The notes: generated by a model not told the origin, from the letters alone. A stretch of DNA of 64,000 nucleotides from Tenacibaculum dicentrarchi (GCF_964036635.1 NZ_OZ038524.1:1221501-1285500); one strand, 5' to 3'; numbered from the stretch's first letter, positions 31,861 through 40,086 are shown. Program-made: numbers and translations.

Positions 31861-33135
31861 ATGCAAAAAGATCATCAAATATTCGATTTAATTCAAGAAG
31901 AGAAAGAACGTCAACTAAATGGTTTAGAGCTGATTGCTTCTGAAAACTTTGTAAGTGAACAAGTAATGGAAGCGCAAGGTTCTATTTTAACTAATAAATA
32001 CGCAGAAGGATACCCAGGTAAACGTTACTACGGCGGGTGTGAAGTGGTTGATATTATAGAGCAAATAGCTATTGATAGAGCTAAAGAATTATTTGGTGCT
32101 GAATATGTAAATGTACAGCCACATTCAGGGTCGCAAGCAAACACTGCTGTTTTTGCTGCATGTTTAAAGCCTGGAGATACTATTTTAGGTTTTGATTTAT
32201 CGCACGGAGGGCATTTAACACACGGTTCTCCAGTAAATTTTTCTGGTAAATTATATAACCCTGTTTTTTATGGTGTCGATAAAGAAACAGGTAAAATTGA
32301 TTACAAGCATTTAGAAGCACAAGCAAAAGAGCATAAGCCAAAATTAATTATCGCAGGAGCTTCGGCATATTCTCGTGATATGGATTTTGCAAAATTTAGA
32401 GAGATTGCAGACAGTGTTGGTGCTGTTTTAATGGCTGATATTTCTCATCCTGCAGGTTTAATTGCTAAAGGAATTTTATCTGACCCGTTACCTCACTGTC
32501 ATATTGTTACCTCAACGACACATAAAACCTTACGTGGACCACGCGGAGGAATTATTATGATTGGTAAAGATTTTGAAAATCCTTTTGGATTGAAATTAAA
32601 ATCAGGGAAGTTAAAGAAAATGTCAACATTGATAAATTCTGCAGTTTTCCCTGGAAATCAAGGAGGACCTTTAGAGCACGTTATTGCAGCTAAAGCAGTT
32701 GCTTTTGGTGAAGCTTTAACCGATGAATTTTTAGAATATCAACTACAAGTAAAAGAAAATGCCAAAGCTATGGCAGCAGCTTTTGTAGCGAAAGGATATG
32801 ATATTATTTCTGGAGGAACAGACAATCACATGATGTTGATTGATTTACGTAATAAAAACATCACAGGAAAAGATGCTGAAATTGCTTTAGGGAAAGCAGA
32901 TATTACGGTAAATAAAAACATGGTTCCTTTTGATACAGAATCTCCTTTTGTAACTTCAGGAATACGTATTGGAACACCAGCAATTACAACCCGCGGATTG
33001 CAAGAAGAAGATATGCAAACCGTTGTTAATTTAATTGATGATGCGATTAAAAACGCAACAAATGATGAAAAGTTAACGGAAATAGCTGAGCAAGTTCAAG
33101 ATTTAATGCAGCACCGAAGATTATTTATCATGTAA
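31861..33135 (+). CDS. glyA: Serine hydroxymethyltransferase
   Basis: PLP enzyme that interconverts serine and glycine while charging tetrahydrofolate, the main source of one-carbon units. The 424-residue form starts [18 protein letters not shown]; a longer frame from TTG at 31789 would read through the promoter element and is rejected. Family markers are [51 protein letters not shown], the PLP lysine in [14 protein letters not shown] and [12 protein letters not shown] terminator follows. It stands alone, without gcv genes nearby. Confidence 0.97.
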   Translation: MQKDHQIFDLIQEEKERQLNGLELIASENFVSEQVMEAQGSILTNKYAEGYPGKRYYGGCEVVDIIEQIAIDRAKELFGAEYVNVQPHSGSQANTAVFAACLKPGDTILGFDLSHGGHLTHGSPVNFSGKLYNPVFYGVDKETGKIDYKHLEAQAKEHKPKLIIAGASAYSRDMDFAKFREIADSVGAVLMADISHPAGLIAKGILSDPLPHCHIVTSTTHKTLRGPRGGIIMIGKDFENPFGLKLKSGKLKKMSTLINSAVFPGNQGGPLEHVIAAKAVAFGEALTDEFLEYQLQVKENAKAMAAAFVAKGYDIISGGTDNHMMLIDLRNKNITGKDAEIALGKADITVNKNMVPFDTESPFVTSGIRIGTPAITTRGLQEEDMQTVVNLIDDAIKNATNDEKLTEIAEQVQDLMQHRRLFIM

Positions 33136-33168
33136 TTATTCACACTAAATAATTTTATTCTATAAAAT

Positions 33169-33196
33169 AAAAAGCACCTTAATGAGGTGCTTTTTT
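33169..33196 (+). terminator. Terminator after glyA
   Basis: Stem AAAAGCACCT / AGGTGCTTTT with loop TAATG and further T residues. Confidence 0.85.
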
Positions 33197-33265
33197 ACAT
33201 TAATTTTGTTTTTCTGAATTTCAGATAACTAATAAAATAACATATAACATTAAAAAAATACCTAT

Positions 33266-34507
33266 ATGAATGATATTTATGTAATAGCCACCGTACTAAT
33301 TTTTTTATCCGCAATATTCGGATATATCAATGTCCGATTTTTAAAACTACCCAATACGATTGGATTAATGATTTTAACTATCATTTTTACTTTAGGCGTA
33401 TTATTATTAAGTAATTTTGACCCAACATTATTAAATTTTGAAAAATCTATCATTTCAAATATTGATTTTAAAACGTTGCTTTTAGATGAAATGCTAAGTT
33501 TCTTACTTTTCGCAGGAGCGTTACACACCAATTTTGACCAATTAAAAATACAACGAAGTCCCATTTTATTGTTTTCAACATTAGGCGTTTTAACCTCAAC
33601 ATTTTTAGTAGGAATTGCCATGTTTTTTGCATTGCAACTTATTAATTTAGATGTTAGTTTTATCAATTGTTTGTTATTCGGAGCATTAATTTCGCCAACC
33701 GACCCAATTGCTGTATTAGGGATATTAAAAAAAGCAGGAGTTCCGAAGAAATTAGAAACAAAAATAGTAGGAGAATCATTATTTAATGATGGTGTAGGTG
33801 TGGTTATTTTTTTAACAATTTTTAAAATTGCCGAATCAGGAACAGCAAATGTAAGTGCAATAGATGTATTAAAACTTTTTGGGCAAGAAGTAATAGGAGG
33901 AATCGGAATTGGGCTTGTTTTAGGTTGGATAACCTATCGATTGTTAAAATCGATTGATGATTTTGATATTGAAGTTATCATCACTTTAGCAACGGTAATG
34001 GGCGGAACTGTTTTGTGTCATCATTTCCATTTATCAGCACCATTAGCGATGGTTACCGCAGGTTTAATTGTAGGAAATGATACGGTAAGAGCGCACTCAA
34101 TGTCGGAAACTACCGAGAGATATGTTGATAAATTCTGGGAGTTATTAGACATCTTATTAAACGCCGTTTTATTTGTATTGATAGGAATGGAAATGTTAGT
34201 GTTAGTAATAGAAGGTAAGTTTGTATTGGCTGGTTTATTAGCAATTCCTATTTGTTTAATATGCCGTTATGCGTCGTTATTTTTGCCGATAAAAATATTT
34301 GAAAAGAAACTAGATTTCGTAAAAAATACCGATGTAATTATGACATGGGGAGGTTTGCGAGGCGGAATATCAATTGCTTTAGCTTTAGGATTATCAGTAA
34401 GTATGGAAAGAGACTTGTTTTTGGTGATTACCTATATTGTAGTGGTTTTTTCGATAATAGCACAAGGTTTAACTGTGGATAAATTAGTAAAAAGATTAAA
34501 GGAATAA
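33266..34507 (+). CDS. Na+/H+ antiporter, CPA1 (NhaP-like) family
   Basis: A 413-residue inner-membrane protein with about 12 hydrophobic segments that exchanges cytoplasmic sodium for protons. The transport core is visible as LISPTDPIAVLGILKKAG (residues about 143-160) and ESLFNDGVGVVIFLTIF (about 169-185), whose Asp residues bind the ion in this family. The C-terminal MTWGGLRGGISIALAL is also diagnostic. No cytoplasmic nucleotide-binding tail is present. It is followed by a terminator shared with the reverse transcriptase gene. Sodium extrusion fits a marine host, which is inference. Confidence 0.92.
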   Translation: MNDIYVIATVLIFLSAIFGYINVRFLKLPNTIGLMILTIIFTLGVLLLSNFDPTLLNFEKSIISNIDFKTLLLDEMLSFLLFAGALHTNFDQLKIQRSPILLFSTLGVLTSTFLVGIAMFFALQLINLDVSFINCLLFGALISPTDPIAVLGILKKAGVPKKLETKIVGESLFNDGVGVVIFLTIFKIAESGTANVSAIDVLKLFGQEVIGGIGIGLVLGWITYRLLKSIDDFDIEVIITLATVMGGTVLCHHFHLSAPLAMVTAGLIVGNDTVRAHSMSETTERYVDKFWELLDILLNAVLFVLIGMEMLVLVIEGKFVLAGLLAIPICLICRYASLFLPIKIFEKKLDFVKNTDVIMTWGGLRGGISIALALGLSVSMERDLFLVITYIVVVFSIIAQGLTVDKLVKRLKE

Positions 34508-34558
34508 ATAAATTTCAAATTTAAAACGTATTATTATCTAATAAACTAATAAAACTCA

Positions 34559-34593
34559 AAAAAAAACCTCAGCTCTCAAGTTGAGGTTTTTTT
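34559..34593. terminator. Bidirectional terminator between antiporter and reverse transcriptase genes
   Basis: Stem AAAAAACCTCA / TTGAGGTTTTTT with a nine-base loop. The RT stop codon (34576-34578) lies in the loop, and its last codons (KKTST) are read from the stem. Confidence 0.85.
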
Positions 34594-36090
34594 ATAATCA
34601 ATATTTGAAAAATCGTATTTATGAATACTTTTTTGTAATATCCTCCAATGATTACGTAGTTGCCGTTTTATTTCAGGAGCATTTAAATCATCCGAAGCTC
34701 TATATGCGTAGCGTAAATAATTCCCTCTAAATTTTCGCTTTCTTTTTAATCCAATTTCTCTAGACTTCACACCTTTAAAACTATACAATCGATATAATTT
34801 TCGCTTAAATAAAGGCGCTTCATCTAACAATAATTTTTCTTTAAGATATTCTACTCTTTTATGTTTTCTTTTTACGGTTTGTTTCATTTCTCGGTAAAAT
34901 TGTGCTAAATTCTTCGATTTAAGTAAAGTTTGATAGCCATAAAACTCAAAACCTAAATAGTTTAACGGAACATTTTCTTTTAAATTATCTTGATTTATTT
35001 TAAAAGATTGAAGCCTGTTATTGTGCGTTTTAAACAAAGTCATTTCTGTTTTTTCAGCTGAAATTGTCAAATCAATTTTTTGAACCTCATCAATAATAAA
35101 TTTTTGAACAAAATCGATGAGGTTTTCATCACATAAAACAACAATATCATCAGAATATCTTCTGTAAAAAACACCGTGTTTAAGCGTTAATTCATTTATG
35201 ATAGCTTCATCAAAAGGCAACATATACATATTAGCAAGTAAGGCACTTATCGGCAAACCCTGCGGAATACCAATGGATTCATTATTATTTTTATTCTTCT
35301 TTTGATTTTTATGAATAATAATATCAGAATCTAAAAGTCCGTGTATATTCTCAAAAAAAGTGTTTTTTCCGCTTTTGCGATGTTTTGCTAATTCCTTTTC
35401 ATCAAAATGATTATTCTTTGTTTTTAAATCGTTTAATTTCACGTAAGAAAACCGTGTGGTTGCTTTAAAAAGATTATAATGATTTTTTGGTAAGGTTTTA
35501 TAACCGAGTATTTTTGCCCAAATTAATTTTAATTTTTTATGATTTAAAGAAGGGAAGAAGTTTTCAATATCTAAAACCAAGGCAACACAATTTTGACGCT
35601 TTTTAATTTCATCAAAAACATCTTTGGCAAAATGAACGTTGTTTTTAAATTTTAATTTATCGTCGGTTTCAATTCGTCGGTAAGCGGTTATTGCCTTAGA
35701 AAGCAATTCGTTTTTACTTAAATAAGCTTCATATTTTGGCGTAATTATTTTTTGAGTATAATACGAATACACATGAGCGTCTATATGAGTTGCGTATAAA
35801 ATTTCTCTAATTTTTGTATTAGAAATAATCTTACCGTCTTTTAACTTCTTGTGAGAACGCCTGATTTCGTTATTATTTTCAACACCAAAATTAGATTCTT
35901 TATATCTACGTTGTTTAATTTCCTTAAAAATCAAAGGCAAAAAAGAATGTTTTGCTACTTTTTTAGGATTAGAAACATAGCTTTTAACTTTCTTTCTAAC
36001 AGATAATGGCGTTTTATTCGAAAAATGCGGATATCCTCTGTCTTTAAACCAATCTTTTTGTTTTTTCTTATCCATATAGAAATATAGCAT
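34576..36090 (-). CDS. Reverse transcriptase, retron- or defence-type, family not assigned
   Basis: A 504-residue RNA-directed DNA polymerase. Palm motifs are motif A CVALVLDIENFFPSL (D174), motif B GIPQGLPISALLANMYM (274-290), motif C RRYSDDIVVL (YSDD, 312-315), motif D ISAEKTEM and motif E LNYLGFEFYG. A basic N-terminal region (1-100, with DWFKDRGYPHF and RRSHKKLKDGKIISNTKIREILYATHIDAH) precedes the fingers. A basic C-terminal thumb-like region (395-504) follows. There is no maturase or endonuclease domain, so it is not a standard group II intron protein. Start is 36090 or, equally likely, 36075 (MDKKKQKDW). A structured gene-free region lies directly upstream on the same strand. Antiviral function is inference from architecture. 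Confidence 0.88.
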   Translation of the reverse strand: MLYFYMDKKKQKDWFKDRGYPHFSNKTPLSVRKKVKSYVSNPKKVAKHSFLPLIFKEIKQRRYKESNFGVENNNEIRRSHKKLKDGKIISNTKIREILYATHIDAHVYSYYTQKIITPKYEAYLSKNELLSKAITAYRRIETDDKLKFKNNVHFAKDVFDEIKKRQNCVALVLDIENFFPSLNHKKLKLIWAKILGYKTLPKNHYNLFKATTRFSYVKLNDLKTKNNHFDEKELAKHRKSGKNTFFENIHGLLDSDIIIHKNQKKNKNNNESIGIPQGLPISALLANMYMLPFDEAIINELTLKHGVFYRRYSDDIVVLCDENLIDFVQKFIIDEVQKIDLTISAEKTEMTLFKTHNNRLQSFKINQDNLKENVPLNYLGFEFYGYQTLLKSKNLAQFYREMKQTVKRKHKRVEYLKEKLLLDEAPLFKRKLYRLYSFKGVKSREIGLKRKRKFRGNYLRYAYRASDDLNAPEIKRQLRNHWRILQKSIHKYDFSNIDYKKTST

Positions 36091-36102
36091 TAAAATGAAG
36101 TA

Positions 36103-36503
36103 AAAGTAAGGGAAGTTCTCGCTCGGTATTTAAATTTAATAAACGTAACATCATTTTAAAATGATTGAGCTATTAACCGTATTCACGATTCCCGATGAAC
36201 TTGAACGTAAATTTGTTTGAGGCAATAATGCTGATTAACCAACTTATAATATATCTATATGGTCATTATCTTTTACATAAAATTGTACCCAATCAATGAA
36301 GTCAAAACAACTAGTTTAACTAGTTATCTAATTAAATTATTTAAGATTATATCGATATATTCTTGGATAATTGGATTAGATAACACTTTAACTAATTCAC
36401 GTATGTATTATCCCTTTAAAAAAGGTCTGAATTAATTGAAATTAAAAATTTACAATGGCTCAATAAATGTTTATTAATAATAACTAAAGAACTTCCTTAC
36501 TTT
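36103..36503 (-). ncRNA. Candidate RT-associated non-coding RNA bounded by inverted repeats
   Basis: About 400 gene-free bases directly upstream of the RT start. AAAGTAAGGGAAGTTCT (36103-36119) and AGAACTTCCTTACTTT (36488-36503) pair over 16 bp with one bulged G, placing complementary arms at both ends. Between them lie a 62-nt hairpin (36323-36384), a 14-base palindrome TCATTTTAAAATGA (36151-36164), AACTAG/CTAGTT (36310-36326) and CCTTT/AAAGG (about 36412-36425). A promoter-like element would start transcription at the first arm, and the second arm ends 12-27 bases before the RT start codon. This is the a1-msr-msd-a2-RT order of retrons. Transcription and reverse transcription are not shown. 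Confidence 0.45.
36323..36384. repeat. 62-nt near-perfect hairpin inside the RT-associated RNA region
   Basis: The arms GTTATCTAAT and ATTAGATAAC pair perfectly. The stem continues inward through AATTAT/ATAATT and AAGA/TCTT to a central ATATCGATAT palindrome. Of 31 positions about 29 pair, including three G-T pairs, with two mismatches. It has no T run, so it is not a terminator, and it is much longer than other hairpins in the window. Confidence 0.75.
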
Positions 36504-36505
36504 GA

Positions 36506-36538
36506 TTGTAAATATATGTTTTTTATTATCTTAGACGA
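36506..36538. promoter_or_regulatory. Head-to-head overlapping promoters of RT/ncRNA and divergent gene
   Basis: Plus strand: TTG (36506-36508), 18-base spacer, TATCTTAG (36527-36534, one mismatch), ATG at 36545. Minus strand: TATATTTA (36509-36516, one mismatch) with TCG 19 bases upstream (36536-36538, one mismatch), giving a start near 36503. The two promoters occupy the same 33 bases, so polymerases would compete. Confidence 0.4.
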
Positions 36539-36544
36539 AAAAAA

Positions 36545-37234
36545 ATGCAAGAAATAGTACAAGAGAATAAATTTGTTATTGGTGATATTGTAACTTTAAA
36601 AACGCATCCTTTACTTTATGGTTTTAAAATAAAAGGAGACGGAAAGTTAGTTCCGCCATTTTTAGTTATTAAAGAAATTTACATAGAAGATAAAAAAAAG
36701 AAAACACATTCTGAGGAATTAGGGGAACAGATAGCCGAAAGAATAAAATATACTTGCGTTTTTTTTGATGATAATAAAACAGAATTTAAAGAAGCTATTT
36801 TATATGAATCTATGTTAGAAAAATATGATAAAATTTATATTGCTAAATTAGAAGGTGTAAAAAAAGGTGAAATGGTATTGAAAGATGTTAAGTGTAAATT
36901 ATTAATTGAAGAAATAAGAAAATACGTTATTCCTGAATATAGTTATGGTAAAAATGTATTTTTTAGAACAAAAAAGTTTGAAATATTTAAAAAGAGCGAC
37001 CCTCTTAAAATTCAAAAAAACACAGACACAGTTCAATATATAGCAAATGATTCTTCGCCCGATTTTATTTTATGTGGTATCAAAAAAAATGAAAACACTA
37101 ATGATTTTTATCCAAATGGCGATAAAAGAAAAATAGTTTCTGAAATTCTATATAAAGTAAAATGGTTTAATGCGAATCAAATGAAATTTAGCGATATATA
37201 TTTACCAAAAGAATGTTTTACCGATATTCAATAA
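36545..37234 (+). CDS. Hypothetical protein divergent from the reverse transcriptase
   Basis: A 229-residue protein I do not recognise. It begins VQENKFVIGDIVTLKTHPLLYGFKIKGDGKLVPPFLVIKEIY, which looks like a small SH3-like beta-barrel (GDIV...L.. pattern). Mixed alpha/beta sequence follows, with many Lys and Glu residues and CGIKKNENTNDFYPNGDKRKIVSEILYKVKWFN near the end. No signal peptide, membrane segment or nuclease motif was found. It starts 41 bases from the predicted start of the RT-associated RNA, sharing its promoter interval, and ends in its own terminator. It could be an accessory or effector of the RT island, or an unrelated passenger. Confidence 0.75.
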   Translation: MQEIVQENKFVIGDIVTLKTHPLLYGFKIKGDGKLVPPFLVIKEIYIEDKKKKTHSEELGEQIAERIKYTCVFFDDNKTEFKEAILYESMLEKYDKIYIAKLEGVKKGEMVLKDVKCKLLIEEIRKYVIPEYSYGKNVFFRTKKFEIFKKSDPLKIQKNTDTVQYIANDSSPDFILCGIKKNENTNDFYPNGDKRKIVSEILYKVKWFNANQMKFSDIYLPKECFTDIQ

Positions 37235-37247
37235 AATAATCTGGTAG

Positions 37248-37274
37248 AGACGCGATTTATCGCGTCTTTTTTTA
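37248..37274 (+). terminator. Terminator after the divergent hypothetical gene
   Basis: Stem AGACGCGAT / ATCGCGTCT with loop TT, then T residues. A degenerate copy without T run is at 37359-37379. Confidence 0.8.
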
Positions 37275-37358
37275 TGCGGTTAATTTCGATTAATTTTTAG
37301 GTGTAGTGTAATTATAATCATGCTATTATAGGAAGCAAGGATTATGGAATGCTTGTGG

Positions 37359-37379
37359 GAGACGCGATAAATCGCATCT
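37359..37379. repeat. Second GACGCGAT inverted repeat
   Basis: GAGACGCGATAAATCGCATCT is a near-palindrome with the same GACGCGAT core as the terminator at 37248, in the 260-base spacer before the acyltransferase gene. Confidence 0.5.
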
Positions 37380-37494
37380 GTACACTACGCGCGGATATCA
37401 AACAACCCCATGTAAAAGCAAAACGATGATAACCTATCTGTTTTGAAAAATAAAACCCTATTTTTGGCATCTATACTATTATATTTTACAAAAC

Positions 37495-38046
37495 ATGATA
37501 TCAAAATTTATATTTACTAAAATTTTTGGTTGGAAATTTAACGGTGAATTTCCCAAAGAACTTAAAAAATACGTGTTAATCGGCGCACCTCATACAAGTT
37601 GGAAAGATTTTATGGTTGGGTTATTTTCAAAAAACATTACCCGTACAAAACTTAATTTCGCAGGTAAAAAATCATTATTTAAACCGCCTTTTGGCTTGTT
37701 TTTTAAAGCTCTTGGTGGAGTTCCTATCGATAGAAGCAAAAGCGCCAACGTGGTAGATGCTATTATTGATGTTTTTAATACAAAAGAGGAGTTCAGATTG
37801 GCAATATCGCCAGAAGGAACAAGGCAATTTGTAGAGAAATGGAAAACAGGTTTTTATTATATCGCACAAGGGGCAAACGTGCCGATTGTTATGCTTGGTT
37901 TCGATTTTGAGAACAAAGAAGTAAAATTATCTAAACCCTTTTACACAACAGGCGATATAAAAGCAGATTTTGAGCATTTTTATCAATTTTATAAAAATAT
38001 CAAAGGTGAAAACCCTGAATTATTCAATAATAAATCTTTTATATAA
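37495..38046 (+). CDS. PlsC-like 1-acyl-glycerol-3-phosphate acyltransferase family protein
   Basis: A 183-residue acyltransferase of the LPLAT fold. The catalytic HxxxxD box is APHTSWKDF (His and Asp five apart, residues about 33-38). The phosphate-binding motif is LAISPEGTR (about 101-109), and GGVPIDRSKS (about 74-83) is the usual third block. The protein is shorter than PlsC itself (about 240) and has no clear N-terminal membrane helix. It could act on a lipid other than lysophosphatidate, such as an aminolipid. It stands as a single gene. Confidence 0.87.
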   Translation: MISKFIFTKIFGWKFNGEFPKELKKYVLIGAPHTSWKDFMVGLFSKNITRTKLNFAGKKSLFKPPFGLFFKALGGVPIDRSKSANVVDAIIDVFNTKEEFRLAISPEGTRQFVEKWKTGFYYIAQGANVPIVMLGFDFENKEVKLSKPFYTTGDIKADFEHFYQFYKNIKGENPELFNNKSFI

Positions 38047-38101
38047 TTTCTGATAAAATAAAACTACCATAAAAAGAAGTGTATTTCCTATAAAGTGTGA
38101 T

Positions 38102-38109
38102 TATCTTTG
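38102..38109 (+). promoter_or_regulatory. -7 element of the DEAD-box helicase gene
   Basis: TATCTTTG, an exact TAnnTTTG match 18 bases before the ATG; no TTG at the usual spacing. Confidence 0.45.
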
Positions 38110-38127
38110 CATTAAAAATATATTTTT

Positions 38128-39450
38128 ATGCCAAAACAATTTTCAGATTTAGGAATTAACAAAGAATTACAACAGGGTTTAGTTGCTTTAAAAATTACTG
38201 TTCCAACAGATGTACAGAAAAAAACAATCCCTGTTATTCTAAATCAAAAAGAAGATGTTGTTGTTTTAGCAAAAACAGGAACAGGAAAAACCGCTTCCTT
38301 CGGATTGCCTCTATTACAACGTATTAATACAGATAAGACCAACATACAAACCTTAATATTAGCTCCTACAAGAGAATTAGGACAGCAGATTCATGCAAAT
38401 TTAGTGTCTTTTGCTACGAATATGCCTGAAATAAGTATCGCTTCTGTATGCGGAGGGATTCCTATAAAACCTCAAATGGAGCGTTTAAAAGAAACCACAC
38501 ATATTGTAGTGGCAACTCCAGGGCGTTTGGTCGATTTAGTGAAGCGTGGTGCTATCAATATCAAAGAAATAAAGCATTTTGTTTTAGATGAAGCCGATGA
38601 AATGATAACCGCTTTAAAAGAGGAGGTTGATAGCATTATTAAAGAAATTCCAAATTCTAAAAATAGAAGAACTTTTCTATTTACCGCAACCATGTCGGGG
38701 GTTATAAAACAATTGGTTCAAAATTATATGGCTAAAAATGTTGTAAATATCCAAGCAGATATGGCAACGGTTGGGCATCAAGGAATCGAGCATCAATATG
38801 TAGTGGTGAAGCCTATTGAAAAACTAGAAGTGTTACTTCATTTTTTAAATTCAAAAGAAGGACAGCGTGGTATTATCTTCTGTAAAACCAAAGCGGCGGT
38901 TAATAAATTAGCGAAGAACTTAGCGATTAATAAATTTTCATCAGGAGCAATTCACGGTAGCTTAACCCAAGGGATTCGTGACCGAATTATGGGACAATTC
39001 AGAGAAGGTTATATTGATATTTTAGTCGCTACCGATTTAGCGGCTCGTGGTATTGACGTAAAAGATGTTTCTTATGTGGTTAATTATCATTTACCAGATA
39101 CATATGATGCTTACGTACACCGAAGCGGAAGAACGGCAAGAGCAGGAGCAAAGGGGCTTTCTTTAACCATTTTACAAGAAGATGAGGTGAAAGATATTGC
39201 AGATTTCGAAAAGGAATTAGAAATTGTTTTTAAACCGTTTAAAAAAGCAAATGCACAAAGTATCGAAGAAAATAATAGCTTACTATGGGCGAAAAAAATC
39301 TTTAAAACAAAACCCAATAGAAATGTTTCTGAAGATTTTAAATCAAAAATAAAAACAATATTTCATCATTTAACAAAAGAGGAATTAGTTGATAAAATTT
39401 TAGCAAATCATCTTAATGAATCGAATAAAACACCAAATAAATCAAAATAA
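38128..39450 (+). CDS. DEAD-box ATP-dependent RNA helicase
   Basis: A 440-residue RNA helicase with both RecA domains: Q motif VPTDVQKKTIP, motif I AKTGTGKT (about 49-56), Ia PTRELGQQ, Ib TPGRL, II DEAD (about 155), III TAT (replacing SAT), IV IIFCKTK, V ATDLAARGID and VI HRSGRTARAG. The C-terminal about 70 residues are a short basic extension. Such proteins remodel rRNA or mRNA, often in the cold. Its neighbour is a cold-shock-domain protein on the same strand 143 bases downstream. RhlE-, DbpA- or CsdA-type naming cannot be settled. Confidence 0.92.
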   Translation: MPKQFSDLGINKELQQGLVALKITVPTDVQKKTIPVILNQKEDVVVLAKTGTGKTASFGLPLLQRINTDKTNIQTLILAPTRELGQQIHANLVSFATNMPEISIASVCGGIPIKPQMERLKETTHIVVATPGRLVDLVKRGAINIKEIKHFVLDEADEMITALKEEVDSIIKEIPNSKNRRTFLFTATMSGVIKQLVQNYMAKNVVNIQADMATVGHQGIEHQYVVVKPIEKLEVLLHFLNSKEGQRGIIFCKTKAAVNKLAKNLAINKFSSGAIHGSLTQGIRDRIMGQFREGYIDILVATDLAARGIDVKDVSYVVNYHLPDTYDAYVHRSGRTARAGAKGLSLTILQEDEVKDIADFEKELEIVFKPFKKANAQSIEENNSLLWAKKIFKTKPNRNVSEDFKSKIKTIFHHLTKEELVDKILANHLNESNKTPNKSK

Positions 39451-39593
39451 ATTAAAAAAATAAAGATATTTTAGCTTATTTTAGCTATATTGGGGCGATT
39501 GTAAATTTTTTTTAAAACTTTATTTATTTTTTACTTATCTTTTTATTAAAAAAAATTACAACATTATTCTAAAAATTAATAGTAGTAAATATT

Positions 39594-40058
39594 ATGGCAA
39601 AATCTCAGCAATCATTTAACAAGAATGAAAAAGAGAAAAAGCGTTTAAAAAAACGTGAAGATAAAAGAAAAAAAATGGAAGCTCGTAAGGCTGATATTAG
39701 AGAAAATGGTAAAACAGGAATTGAATTTGCATATACAGATGCTTATGGGAATTTATCATCTACTCCTCCAGACCCAGAACAACAGAAACTTGTTATTAAC
39801 GCTGAAGATATTCAAGTAAGCGTTCCTAAAACTTTAGAAGGCGATAAAGAAGCGTTTGACCCTGTAAGAAAAGGAACAGTATCATTTTTTGATTCATCTA
39901 AAGGATTCGGCTTTATTATCGATTCGGCTGATCAAGAAAAATATTTTACACACGTAAGTGGTATTATTGACCAAATCTCTGAAAATGACAAAGTAAGTTT
40001 TGAACTTGAAAAAGGGATGAAAGGGATGAATGCAGTAAAAGTAACTTTAGTTAAATAA
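39594..40058 (+). CDS. Cold-shock-domain protein with basic N-terminal extension
   Basis: A 154-residue protein. Residues 1-35 are very basic (KNEKEKKRLKKREDKRKKMEARKADIREN), then comes a linker with GIEFAYTDAYGNLSSTPPDPEQQK. The cold-shock domain (residues about 90-154) has the RNA-binding strands KGTVSFFDSSKGFGFI and EKYFTHVSGI. It likely binds single-stranded RNA as a chaperone. This two-part form is a Bacteroidota type. It follows a DEAD-box helicase gene after a 143-base A/T-rich leader, a pairing that suggests shared cold or RNA-folding duty. Confidence 0.9.
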   Translation: MAKSQQSFNKNEKEKKRLKKREDKRKKMEARKADIRENGKTGIEFAYTDAYGNLSSTPPDPEQQKLVINAEDIQVSVPKTLEGDKEAFDPVRKGTVSFFDSSKGFGFIIDSADQEKYFTHVSGIIDQISENDKVSFELEKGMKGMNAVKVTLVK

Positions 40059-40086
40059 TTTTATAATTTTTATAGATAAAATAAAT

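Noticed and set aside
34576..36090. Group II intron maturase
   Set aside because: No maturase X domain or HNH endonuclease, and no group II intron domain V-like element seen downstream; the RT ends directly in a terminator.
36545..37234. Reading this gene as the toxin or effector of a retron
   Set aside because: No toxin, nuclease or transmembrane feature is visible and it is divergent from the RT; only a loose association is supported.
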